NCBI GenBank assembly: GCA_021203305.1
Contig: JAJQBK010000022.1
Span: 1-64,000, forward strand
Reading direction: 5' to 3'
DNA: 64,000 nt
DNA from: Lachnospiraceae bacterium
GTDB taxonomy: Bacteria; Bacillota; Clostridia; Lachnospirales; Lachnospiraceae
Position numbers and translations under genes: made by a program. Below, one piece after another: positions 43,161-50,892 of this stretch; the stretch's first letter is position 1; each line of letters starts with the position of its first letter. Under the pieces are notes generated by a model that was not told the origin of the DNA, searched no databases, and worked only from the letters and a program-made list of their open reading frames with translations.

Positions 43161-44210
43161 CTATAACTTCCTGTCACGGTTCCCGGGCCTTGGGCCGGTG
43201 TACGGACGGCTGTTGCTTTTCTCTCTGCTTCTGGCCTCCTGGCGGGCCTGGCGCTCCTCGTAGACCTCGTAGGCCTTCACAATCTTCTGCACCAGCGGAT
43301 GGCGCACCACGTCCTTGCTGGTCAGATTGCAGAACGCGATATCCTCTATTCCCGACAGCACCTCCCTGGCCACATCCAGGCCGCTCTTTGTGCCGGGCGC
43401 CAGATCCTTCTGAGAGCTGTCGCCGGTGATGACCACCTTGGAGCCGAAGCCGATGCGGGTCAGAAACATTTTCATCTGCGCCGGCGTGGTATTCTGAGCC
43501 TCATCCAGGATAATATAGGAGTTGTCCAGCGTCCGCCCCCGCATATAGGCCAGGGGAGCCACCTCAATCAGCCCCTTTTCCATATTTCTGGCAAAGGTCT
43601 CCGCGCCCATAATCTGATAGAGGGCGTCATATAAGGGCCTTAAATAAGGGTCCACCTTGCTCTGCAAATCCCCGGGCAGAAAGCCCAGCTTCTCCCCCGC
43701 CTCGATAGCCGGGCGGGTCAGGATAATCCGGCCAACCTCGTTGGCCTTGAAGGCCGTGATCGCCATGGCCATGGCCAGATAGGTCTTGCCCGTACCCGCG
43801 GGACCCAGGCCAAAGACAATCATCTTGTCCCGGATAGCGTCCACATATTTTTTCTGCCCCAGCGTCTTGGGCTTGATGGGCTTGCCGGCCACCGTGTGGC
43901 AGATGCAGTCCGCGTCCATCTGGGACATGGCGTCCAGAGAATTTTCCTTTTCCAGCTCCAGAGCGTAGTCCACGCTCTGCTCCTCGATCTCATTCCCATT
44001 CTCCTGATAATGGTTTAATTCCTCCAATAAATGCCTCGCTTTCTCCACGGCCTCCCCGTCTCCGATCAGCCTGATGGCGCCGTTGCGGTTGACGATATCC
44101 ACATGGAGGTCTTTTTCTATCTTTTTAATATACTGGTCATGCCGACCAAAAATATTCCTCATCTGGTCCATCGTCAATTCCATGGTACACTCACAAGCCT
44201 TCTGTGTCAT
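43161..44210 (-). CDS. phoH: PhoH family ATPase
   Basis: Predicted RNA-linked P-loop ATPase (PhoL/YbeZ group), usually paired with ybeY. In 349 residues: an N-terminal KH-like segment (DLHVDIVNRNGAIRLIGD), Walker A GLGPAGTGKTYLAMA, LTRPAIEAGEKLGFLPGD, Walker B YIILDEAQNTTPAQM, and ITGDSSQKDL, then a basic tail (SREKSNSRPYTGPRPG). The ATG at 44210 follows AAGGAG. It overlaps the end of yqfD by about 20 bases, consistent with one operon. Confidence 0.93.
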   Translation of the reverse strand: MTQKACECTMELTMDQMRNIFGRHDQYIKKIEKDLHVDIVNRNGAIRLIGDGEAVEKARHLLEELNHYQENGNEIEEQSVDYALELEKENSLDAMSQMDADCICHTVAGKPIKPKTLGQKKYVDAIRDKMIVFGLGPAGTGKTYLAMAMAITAFKANEVGRIILTRPAIEAGEKLGFLPGDLQSKVDPYLRPLYDALYQIMGAETFARNMEKGLIEVAPLAYMRGRTLDNSYIILDEAQNTTPAQMKMFLTRIGFGSKVVITGDSSQKDLAPGTKSGLDVAREVLSGIEDIAFCNLTSKDVVRHPLVQKIVKAYEVYEERQARQEARSREKSNSRPYTGPRPGNRDRKL

Positions 44211-45418
44211 CAATCTCCTTCGTAACCTCCTCAGTGATGGTTCTGCTCTCCACTGTGGCGTAACGAACCGTCATCTCTCCGCGCAGCAGAAAAAAATTCT
44301 CATTTTCCTCCATTGTAACATTTTCTGAAGTAATTTGTACCCCCTTTTCCTCTAATATTAAATTATTTTTTTCAAATTCCGCGTATAAAAGCGCCTCCGC
44401 CTCCTGAGGAGTATAGCTTTTCTCCACACTCTGATACTCTTTTACCTCAAAAAAGCCAAATCCGAGCTGTCGGCCAAAAAGTGTGACCGTAAAGGACGGT
44501 TCCAGCAGCCGCTCCTTTTCCTTCCACTGAGCTCCGGTTTGCGGCAGCCTGTAAACAGTCTGGTCCACAGAAAACCAGACGCCGCTCCCCTCCCGGCCGG
44601 TATATTCCTTTGCCACGTACACCTTATCAAGACGGTAGTCAACCTGCTGCACTGTCTCAATAAGAATATCGGCGTCAGCCTCATAGAGCAGAAAATGGTC
44701 CGTCTCCCCATCCTCGTTCAGCACGGGAATTCTTCCGTCCACCAGCAAATCTCCCGGATGTACCTCATCCCCTCTCGACACCATGGAAATCCCATTTCTC
44801 ACATAGACGGATATGACAACTCCTTCCACGGTGGAGTAAAGCCCTGTGGCCTCTTCCACGGAAAGGACAGGCAGAGTCACATTGGGTCTCTCATTTTCCT
44901 TGATGGAAATTTCCAGCACGGTCCCGTTGATTTTTCCGCTGGTCCAGGTGATCAGGGAAAACTCCTGACGCAGCTCCTTCTCCAGGGTTTCCAGATCCAG
45001 GCTGTTTTTGGGGACGCCCACCCAGATTCCCCTCTCGGCCAGGAAATCCGTCAGCTGATCCTCCGTGATGGAGTAATTCCCCTCAAATTCTATATGCCAG
45101 ATCAGCTGCGTGCTGTACAAAAGCCACCCCGCCGCCGCAAGCCCGGCAATGACGAACAGAACTCTGGCCTTCAATCCGGGCAATAAAAAGGGCAGTCCAT
45201 GTTTTCTCGCAATGGCTGCCTGTGTCCCGGTTTTTTTTGAGAAGCTCTTTTCCCTGCTCCCAGTCTCTGTAATGAATGTTGGCGTAGCAATATTTTCCAT
45301 CGGCCCGGATATTCCACAGGGGAATATGACGGTTGCCGCAAAGGGTGATAAAGCGCTCCAGGCCCTGCCCCTCCAGCTTCAGGCGCAGAAAGCTGCCGTT
45401 TTTAAAATACGAATTCAT
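44191..45418 (-). pseudogene. yqfD: sporulation protein YqfD, frameshifted
   Basis: Membrane protein of the sporulation programme. The first 70 or so residues (MNSYFKNGSFLRLKL, ITLCGNRHIPLWNIR, YRDWEQGKELLKK) and the remaining 330 (GLPFLLPGLKARVLFVIAG, IWHIEFEGNYSITEDQL, TWTSGKINGT, FFEVKEYQ) lie in different frames. The break is a run of eight A on the coding strand (45231-45238): with seven, the protein would read KELLKKTGTQAAIARKHGLPF and match the family throughout. The start at 45418 follows AGGAGGT. Either a sequencing error, a real null mutation or a phase-variable run. Downstream phoH overlaps its end. Confidence 0.85.
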
Positions 45419-45530
45419 GAAACCTCCTGACACCGCGTGATGAATGGCATTCGCACACGCAACGAAGATGTCTGACACACATCCCCCGCTCTTTCCCAGA
45501 CCGTTTCCGCGCTTCCTTGTCCCTGTGACA

Positions 45531-45851
45531 TCATCGATAAGTAATGCTCTGAATATGTCCGCGGACCATCGTATGCTCCTTCATATAATGGGAAATGACC
45601 AGCCGCTCTCCGCAGATACAGACAACGCAGCTTCCCGCCTGCAGCAGAATGCCCCGCTCGCCGTACTCCAGAATAGCCTTATAATTTTCCACCCACACCT
45701 CTGTTCTCCCGATACAGGTGATCACTGTATCGTGGGTCACAGCCTCCAGAGGCAGCTCATGAGCCAGAAGCTTCTGGCGCAGGCCGTCCTCGTACTGCTC
45801 AGTGGTTGGTTTACGGGCTTTATTTTTGGTGTTTTTCCTTCTGTGCTTCAT
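45531..45851 (-). CDS. yqfC: YabP/YqfC family sporulation protein
   Basis: A 106-residue sporulation protein always found next to yqfD. The basic N-terminus (MKHRRKNTKNKARK) is followed by the YabP/YqfC beta-rich domain: AVTHDTVITCIGRTEVWVENYKAILEYGERGILL, then CICGERLVISHYMKEHTMVRG. Function in the mother cell is not known in detail. No ribosome site precedes the ATG; instead a sigma-E-like -10 ends only six bases upstream, so the mRNA may be leaderless. yqfD follows after about 110 bases. Confidence 0.85.
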   Translation of the reverse strand: MKHRRKNTKNKARKPTTEQYEDGLRQKLLAHELPLEAVTHDTVITCIGRTEVWVENYKAILEYGERGILLQAGSCVVCICGERLVISHYMKEHTMVRGHIQSITYR

Positions 45852-45857
45852 GAAATT

Positions 45858-45886
45858 AATTTATGTGTCATTTGCTCAAAATATGA
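45858..45886 (-). promoter_or_regulatory. sigma-E-type promoter of yqfC-yqfD
   Basis: On the minus strand TCATATT (45880-45886), 14-bp spacer, CATAAATT (45858-45865). Close to the sigma-E consensus and with the same spacing as the spoIVA promoter. The predicted transcription start falls on or beside the yqfC ATG (45851). Confidence 0.7.
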
Positions 45887-45958
45887 GAAAAGCAGGCAAG
45901 GAAGCATGGCCCTTTTTCAACACGCCCATATAAGATCAAAAACGCAGTATCGTTGACC

Positions 45959-46438
45959 TCATTTATGATAGGGCTCCCCATTAATAATTCGATATGCCCG
46001 GTAAATCTGTTCCAGCAAAATCACCCTCATCAGTTGGTGCGGAAAAGTCATATCAGAAAAGCTGAGCTTTAAATCCGCCCTTTGAGACACTCTCCTGTCC
46101 AGTCCCAGGGAGCCGCCGATCACAAACTGAATATGACTTTTCCCCTGTACCCCCAGCTGCTCCAGCTGTTTCGCAAAGGAAACACTGTCCATCTTTTTTC
46201 CCTGAATCTCCAGCGTGATCACACACGCCTCTTCCCGGAGATTTTTCAGGATACGCTCCCCTTCCTTCGCCTTAATTTGTTCCTCCTGCGCCAGTGACGC
46301 GCCCTCCGGCGTCTTCTCATCCGCCACTTCCATAATCCGTAGCGTGCAATACTTGCTCAGACGCTTTTCAAATTCTGCGATGGCCTCCCGGTAAAAGCTT
46401 TCCTTTATTTTTCCCACAGCGATAATGTCGATTTTCAT
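45959..46438 (-). CDS. rlmH: 23S rRNA pseudouridine(1915) N3-methyltransferase RlmH
   Basis: SPOUT-class methyltransferase modifying pseudouridine 1915 of 23S rRNA. Exactly 159 residues, the family's standard length, from MKIDIIAVGKIKESFY to the signature C-terminus QIYRAYRIINGEPYHK, with the SAM-binding knot FVIGGSLGLDRRV. The start at 46438 has only a weak GGAA; the six-codon extension to 46456 is not typical. It marks the left border of the A+T-rich island. Confidence 0.95.
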   Translation of the reverse strand: MKIDIIAVGKIKESFYREAIAEFEKRLSKYCTLRIMEVADEKTPEGASLAQEEQIKAKEGERILKNLREEACVITLEIQGKKMDSVSFAKQLEQLGVQGKSHIQFVIGGSLGLDRRVSQRADLKLSFSDMTFPHQLMRVILLEQIYRAYRIINGEPYHK

Positions 46439-46477
46439 AATCAATTTCCAAACCATATTTTCTTTCCTAAGGCGGAT

Positions 46478-46564
46478 TCATCTCATCATAGCCTTAGCAA
46501 TATGCTTTGATTTCATCCAGGTACAAGCTTCAACAGGAAAACCACCTGAACCACAAGCAGCATC
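46478..46564 (-). pseudogene. remnant of an N-6 adenine DNA methylase (HsdM-like)
   Basis: A 28-codon frame reads DAACGSGGFPVEACTWM before running to a stop. DPACGSGGF is the catalytic-pocket signature of N6-adenine DNA methylases of type I restriction systems, and the match is too close to be casual. No upstream methylase domain is present in frame. It is interpreted as the debris of an hsdM-type gene between rlmH and the three-gene cassette. Confidence 0.5.
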
Positions 46565-46672
46565 CGTTGCCCTGCTAATATTGATACAATGTAACAATGA
46601 ACGCACATACTCTTTTCGTGACAGGTTCCTGAGTCTCAATGGTGCTGATAAACTGCTCCATCGTTTTCTTTC

Positions 46673-47347
46673 TCACCAGATAATCCCTATCGTTCTCTGC
46701 ACCTCATCCGATTCAATCAGCATTCTTATCTTCTCATTTCCATTTTTCAGCTCTGGTTTACCACATCTAAGACTATCCGGATGCTCTGACACGCAGCAGT
46801 CCCTATACCAGCATGCACCCATAAGAGCACCATTCACAGACCACTGCTCATTTTGCGTGAATTCACCAACCAGGGACTTCATTACGCGTTCCGTAGAATA
46901 TCTCCTGAATCCAGACAAATACGATAATGTCTTCTCATCTTTAATCCTGGATAAATCTATTCTGTGATAATCTATTGCGGCAAGGATTTCTTCCCGCATC
47001 CTGATTTTATCTGTTTTACCGGTTCCTGTCCATGAAACCAGCTTATCAAACGCCAATATAAAATGCTCAAAGCAAATCATATCAAATAAAATCACTCTTA
47101 TTTCTGTTGCGTCAACTAACCGTTTTAAAATACGATACTTATTTCGGACATCCTGATTATCCACCACGTAATCAAAAGCAATATAATATTCATCATCTTC
47201 TGAGGCTTTTAGCGTTGACAACGCTTCTAATATACCCTGATTACTTCCCTTGCTTTCAACTATGAGTGCATTATTAAAAACAAGCTGATTAACCAGTTGC
47301 CAAAAGTGGTATCCGGCACCAGTATCTTCTGTCCATAAATACTTCAT
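46673..47347 (-). CDS. unknown protein, TOPRIM-like acidic motif and Cys cluster
   Basis: Third gene of the cassette, 224 residues, family not recognised with confidence. The N-terminal half shows a beta-strand ALIVES with Glu31, then YYIAFDYVVDNQD with Asp59/63/66. The order (Glu after a strand, then Asp cluster after the next strand) is reminiscent of a TOPRIM nuclease domain such as those of OLD proteins. Next comes a segment with IRVILFDMICFEHFILAFDKL. The C-terminal part has Cys179, Cys184, Cys185 and Cys195 (GACWYRDCC, LRCG), a possible zinc site. It starts one base after the ATPase stop (ATGAAATG-type junction). A nuclease role is inference. Confidence 0.6.
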   Translation of the reverse strand: MKYLWTEDTGAGYHFWQLVNQLVFNNALIVESKGSNQGILEALSTLKASEDDEYYIAFDYVVDNQDVRNKYRILKRLVDATEIRVILFDMICFEHFILAFDKLVSWTGTGKTDKIRMREEILAAIDYHRIDLSRIKDEKTLSYLSGFRRYSTERVMKSLVGEFTQNEQWSVNGALMGACWYRDCCVSEHPDSLRCGKPELKNGNEKIRMLIESDEVQRTIGIIW

Positions 47348-47348
47348 T

Positions 47349-47750
47349 TCATAGTTCCTCTTCCAATGTAACTCTGTTATTACAAAGTCTCATCACCTTA
47401 AAGCTCTTGCCCGACACGTTAAGACCATCACAATTTCTCAAAAACAGCATGTATTGATTTGAAAACTCGAAATTAATAAATCGTCTGATCTCATCATCTA
47501 TGAGAATGTCCGCATTATCAATCACAACAAATTTATTCCTACATTGCTTTAGCTGCTCAAAAACCCCGTCGGTTTTATAGTTAAACAGCTTAATTGCACT
47601 ATAATCCTCTGTCATTTTTAAGTCCTCCAACATCTCGTAGAGGACCGTTTTTCCAGTACCGCTGTCACCGCCTACAAGGGTAATGCGATCCTCAAATTTC
47701 AAATCGTAAGAGAAAGGATCTGCCTTAAACTTAATCTCTTCATAAATCAT
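47349..47750 (-). CDS. small P-loop ATPase of the island cassette
   Basis: A 133-residue single-domain NTPase. Walker A GGDSGTGKT is at residues 27-35 and Walker B KFVVIDNADIL at 73-83 (Asp78); a late Arg in LFLRNCDG could be a sensor. It is far smaller than AAA+ or STAND ATPases, so it probably works as a regulator or subunit of its neighbours. The ATG at 47750 has AGGAG eight bases upstream and overlaps the preceding gene by 11 bases, so translation is coupled. A+T-rich codon use sets it off from rlmH and nfnB. No family name is certain. Confidence 0.65.
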   Translation of the reverse strand: MIYEEIKFKADPFSYDLKFEDRITLVGGDSGTGKTVLYEMLEDLKMTEDYSAIKLFNYKTDGVFEQLKQCRNKFVVIDNADILIDDEIRRFINFEFSNQYMLFLRNCDGLNVSGKSFKVMRLCNNRVTLEEEL

Positions 47751-48192
47751 CTGCCTCTCTCCTTTCATACTCACGGCTCCACCATGCGTTATATCCTGAA
47801 TTTCCTGTTACTATTTCCGTATCATTAAATCTGATTTGCACATCCTCATCCAATTCCACAAGAGTCGGGCGTGACATATATATCTTTATATTATCCATGG
47901 AGAATATAATCTTAAGTACATTAGGGCCGCATTCCTCCACGCAGACAACTTTCTCGGGGTGTTTTACAATATTTAGCAGTGTCTTACATCCTGAGGACAA
48001 ATTGCGAATCGTTCCAAGTCCGTATATTGTTTCAATGTGCTTATCTGACGTCAATTTTGCATCATCCACTTGCCTGATAAGAGCAATCTCGTTTTCTGAC
48101 ATTTCTTCATTGCTCGTATATAGGTTAAAAAACAGGTCATTCTGAATAATCCAATCTTTTGAATTTTCTTTCTTTGTATATATATCTATCAT
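47740..48192 (-). CDS. DUF4869-like protein, first gene of the cassette
   Basis: A 150-residue soluble protein of unknown function. The middle reads YGLGTIRNLSSGCKTLLNIV followed by VCVEECGPNVLKIIF, an order (polar strand, LSxGxKTLL, then a CG-N motif) that I associate with the DUF4869 family; this is a recollection, not a search. No membrane helix. The ATG at 48192 follows AAAGGAG. A promoter with perfect -10 lies at 48280-48309. Its 3' end overlaps the ATPase gene, so the three genes form one operon. Confidence 0.55.
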   Translation of the reverse strand: MIDIYTKKENSKDWIIQNDLFFNLYTSNEEMSENEIALIRQVDDAKLTSDKHIETIYGLGTIRNLSSGCKTLLNIVKHPEKVVCVEECGPNVLKIIFSMDNIKIYMSRPTLVELDEDVQIRFNDTEIVTGNSGYNAWWSREYERREADDL

Positions 48193-48279
48193 GGATGCTC
48201 CTTTCACGATTTTTTCTCATGGCACAATCTTCCGCCTGGTGTCACACACAAATACAGAAGGCACAGTTATTTTCCCTTA

Positions 48280-48309
48280 ATTATACACGCATAATCTGCA
48301 TCTTCGCAA
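48280..48309 (-). promoter_or_regulatory. promoter of the three-gene cassette
   Basis: On the minus strand TTGCGA (48304-48309), 18-bp spacer, TATAAT (48280-48285), about 88 bp upstream of the first gene and just inside the AlbA_2 remnant frame. Confidence 0.6.
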
Positions 48310-48415
48310 GGTCCATTCTACTGCTTTTCTCTGTCCAGTGTAAGTAAAGAGATGAAGTCCACGCAGTCCCAGCTGAAGGATGTGGAGAAGCTCTTAAAGC
48401 TTGACCCAGTTTTCC

Positions 48416-48514
48416 TTCTTCTTTTGTGAAGCCAATCACTTCCCATGTATTATTTTCAACACCAAATATAAGTTTTCCACCGTTCAAATTCGCATAGGCA
48501 ACCACAGTTCGCAT
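48416..48514 (-). pseudogene. remnant of an AlbA_2/Schlafen-like ATP-binding protein
   Basis: Thirty-three codons read MRTVVAYANLNGG followed by KLIFGVENNTWEVIGFTKEE, which matches the start of the AlbA_2 domain (R-T-V-x-A-F/Y-A-N-x-x-G-G-x-L-x-x-G-V). After that the frame continues to 48281 with unrelated sequence. The 5' part of the gene is also missing. It is the right-hand debris of the island; 48193-48596 holds nothing else besides the cassette promoter, a coding-like plus-strand scrap and the nfnB terminator. Confidence 0.6.
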
Positions 48515-48546
48515 ATATAAAACGCCATCAACTGGTTATGAAAAAA

Positions 48547-48569
48547 CGGGCCATCACAAAAACAGCCCG
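48547..48569 (-). terminator. rho-independent terminator of nfnA-nfnB
   Basis: Five-bp G+C stem (48547-48551 with 48565-48569) with a 13-nt loop, followed on the minus strand by TTTTTTC (48540-48546). Confidence 0.65.
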
Positions 48570-48596
48570 CCTTTTCTATCATTCATAAAATTGTCC

Positions 48597-49982
48597 TTAT
48601 CTCGCGCTCAGGTATTCGTCAATCCCTTTCGCTGCCGCCTTCCCGGCGCCCATGGCGAGAATTACGGTTGCCGCGCCGGTCACGGCGTCGCCGCCGGCAT
48701 ACACGCTCTCCTTGGTGGTCTTGCCGTTCGCCTCGTCGGCGATAATGCACTTCCAGTGGTTGACCTCCAGGCCTTCTGTGGTGCTGGAAATCAGCGGGTT
48801 GGGGGAGGTGCCGAGCGCCATGATTACCGTGTCCAGCTCCATCTCAAACTCGGAGCCTTTCATGACCACAGGCCTGCGTCTGCCGCTCTCGTCCGGCTCG
48901 CCCAGTTCCATTTTCACACAGGTCATGCCTCTGACCCAGCCGTTCTCGTCAGCCAGAATTTCAACCGGGTTGGTCAGCAGGTCAAAAATGATTCCCTCCT
49001 CCTTGGCGTGGTGGACCTCCTCCACACGGGTGGGAAGCTCCTCCTCGCTGCGGCGGTAGACGATGTGCGTTTCCGCTCCCAGACGCAAAGCCGTGCGGGC
49101 CGCGTCCATGGCCACATTGCCGCCGCCTACCACAGCCACCTTTTTGCCGCGCATAATGGGCGTGGGATTGTCCTCCCGGAAGGCTTTCATCAGGTTGCTT
49201 CTGGTCAGGTACTCATTGGCGGAGAAGACGCCGTTTAAGTTTTCCCCGGGAATTCCCATAAATTTGGGAAGCCCCGCGCCGGAGCCGATAAAGACAGCCT
49301 CAAAGCCTTCTTTCTCCATCAGCTCGTCGATGGTGACGCTCTTGCCCACCACCACGTTGGTCTCGACTTTGACGCCCAGCTCTCTCACATTCTGGATTTC
49401 CTTCTCCACCACATCCTCCTTGGGAAGACGGAACTCCGGAATGCCGTAAATCAGCACGCCGCCGGCCTCGTGCAGCGCCTCGAAGATGGTCACATCATAC
49501 CCGGCCTTTGCCAGATCTCCGGCACAGGTTAAGCCCGCGGGGCCGGAACCGATAACCGCAACCTTTTTGCCTTTTTTCTCCGCGTGCACCTCCGGTTTGA
49601 TGTCATGCTCCCTGGCGTAATCCGCAACATACCGCTCCAGCTTGCCGATGGATACCGGATCGCCCTTGATGCCGCGGATACACTTACCCTCGCACTGGCT
49701 CTCCTGGGGGCAGACTCGACCGCAGACAGCCGGCAGGGCGCTGGCCTCACTGATCACCTGGTAGGCCGCCGCGATGTCTCCCTTTTTCACCTCACTGATA
49801 AAGCCGGGAATGTTGATCGCCACAGGGCAGCCCTTCACGCACTGGGCGTTCTTGCAGCCGATACAGCGCTGCGCCTCCTCCACGGCTTCTTCCATATTAT
49901 ATCCAAGACATACTTCCTTGAAATTCGTTGCCCGCTCTTTCGCGTCCTGCTCCCTGACGGGAACTCTCTCTAACACATTCAT
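48597..49982 (-). CDS. NfnB-type NADPH-dependent oxidoreductase (GltA-like)
   Basis: Large subunit of a ferredoxin:NADP+ oxidoreductase or, by older naming, glutamate synthase small subunit. In 461 residues: N-terminal iron-sulfur cysteines (RCIGCKNAQCVKGCP, CGRVCPQESQCEGKC), a first dinucleotide fold VAVIGSGPAGLTCAGDLAKAG, a second VAVVGGGNVAMDAARTA, and the C-terminal GGDAVTGAATVILAMGAGK. Next to the NfnA-like gene it most likely forms NfnAB, the electron-bifurcating transhydrogenase of clostridia linking NADH and reduced ferredoxin to NADPH. The genes overlap by four bases. Confidence 0.9.
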   Translation of the reverse strand: MNVLERVPVREQDAKERATNFKEVCLGYNMEEAVEEAQRCIGCKNAQCVKGCPVAINIPGFISEVKKGDIAAAYQVISEASALPAVCGRVCPQESQCEGKCIRGIKGDPVSIGKLERYVADYAREHDIKPEVHAEKKGKKVAVIGSGPAGLTCAGDLAKAGYDVTIFEALHEAGGVLIYGIPEFRLPKEDVVEKEIQNVRELGVKVETNVVVGKSVTIDELMEKEGFEAVFIGSGAGLPKFMGIPGENLNGVFSANEYLTRSNLMKAFREDNPTPIMRGKKVAVVGGGNVAMDAARTALRLGAETHIVYRRSEEELPTRVEEVHHAKEEGIIFDLLTNPVEILADENGWVRGMTCVKMELGEPDESGRRRPVVMKGSEFEMELDTVIMALGTSPNPLISSTTEGLEVNHWKCIIADEANGKTTKESVYAGGDAVTGAATVILAMGAGKAAAKGIDEYLSAR

Positions 49983-50869
49983 GCTCTGTCACCTCCGCAC
50001 TGTCCGCAGCCACCGTGATGGGTATCCCCTTCCTTCGCCTTCAGGTACGCTCTGCCCTCCTCCGTCTTATAGAGGGTCTGGCGCTTCATAGCCTCGTCAA
50101 AATTCACCAGATGGCCGTCAAATTCCGGGCCGTCCACGCAGGCGAACTTCACTTCGTCTCCCACTGTCAGGCGGCAGGCGCCGCACATACCGGTGCCGTC
50201 CACCATAATCGGATTCATGGAAACTATCGTGGGAAGCTCCAGTTTTTTTGTCAGCAGACAGGTATATTTCATCATGATCATCGGACCGATGACCACACAC
50301 ACATCGTAGGTCTGTCCCGCGTCATAGAGATTCTGCAGCACCACAGATGCCGTGCCCTTTGTGCTGTAGGAGCCGTCATCCGTGGATATGTACAGGTTCT
50401 GCGCCACAGCCTTCAGCTCGTCCTCCAGAATCAAAATTTCCTTACTCCTGGCTCCCAGGATTACATCACTGGCGACGCCCATTTCCTTCAGCCATTTGAC
50501 CTGCGGATACACCGGCGCAGCGCCTACGCCGCCCGCGATAAACAGAATTTTCTTCTGCCTCAGCTCCTCAACCGGCGTCTCCACAAACTCTGAAGCCTTC
50601 CCCAGGGGACCCACAAAATCCTGCACATATTCACCGGCTTTTAATTTTGACAGGCGGTATGTCTCCGCGCCGACCACCTGGGCGACAATGGTCACGCTTC
50701 CCTTTTCCCGGTTGTAATCGCAGATCGTCAGCGGGATTCTCTCCCCGTCCCTGTCCACCCGGACAATCACAAACTGCCCCGGCTGGCACCGGTCGGCGAC
50801 TCTTTTTGCCTCAATGTCCATCAGAAAAATATTTTCATTGAGCCATTTCGCGTTCAAAATCTGATACAT
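49979..50869 (-). CDS. NfnA-type ferredoxin-NADP+ reductase subunit
   Basis: A 296-residue FAD/NAD-binding protein of the sulfide/dihydroorotate dehydrogenase-like group. FAD domain with PGQFVIVRVDRDGERIPLT, NAD domain with FIAGGVGAAPVYPQVKWL, and a C-terminal [2Fe-2S] motif C-x2-C-x8-12-C in GTGMCGACRLTVG and FACVDGPEF. The short tail is His/Gly/Cys-rich (THHGGCGQCGG). Partner of the gene downstream; together they are the NfnAB pair. Confidence 0.9.
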   Translation of the reverse strand: MYQILNAKWLNENIFLMDIEAKRVADRCQPGQFVIVRVDRDGERIPLTICDYNREKGSVTIVAQVVGAETYRLSKLKAGEYVQDFVGPLGKASEFVETPVEELRQKKILFIAGGVGAAPVYPQVKWLKEMGVASDVILGARSKEILILEDELKAVAQNLYISTDDGSYSTKGTASVVLQNLYDAGQTYDVCVVIGPMIMMKYTCLLTKKLELPTIVSMNPIMVDGTGMCGACRLTVGDEVKFACVDGPEFDGHLVNFDEAMKRQTLYKTEEGRAYLKAKEGDTHHGGCGQCGGDRA

Positions 50870-50892
50870 AAATCCTCTCCTCTTTTATATTT

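Noticed and set aside
46425..46967. A 180-codon plus-strand ORF across the island.
   Set aside because: It is antisense to the rlmH start, the methylase remnant and the TOPRIM-like gene; no ribosome site and no family features.
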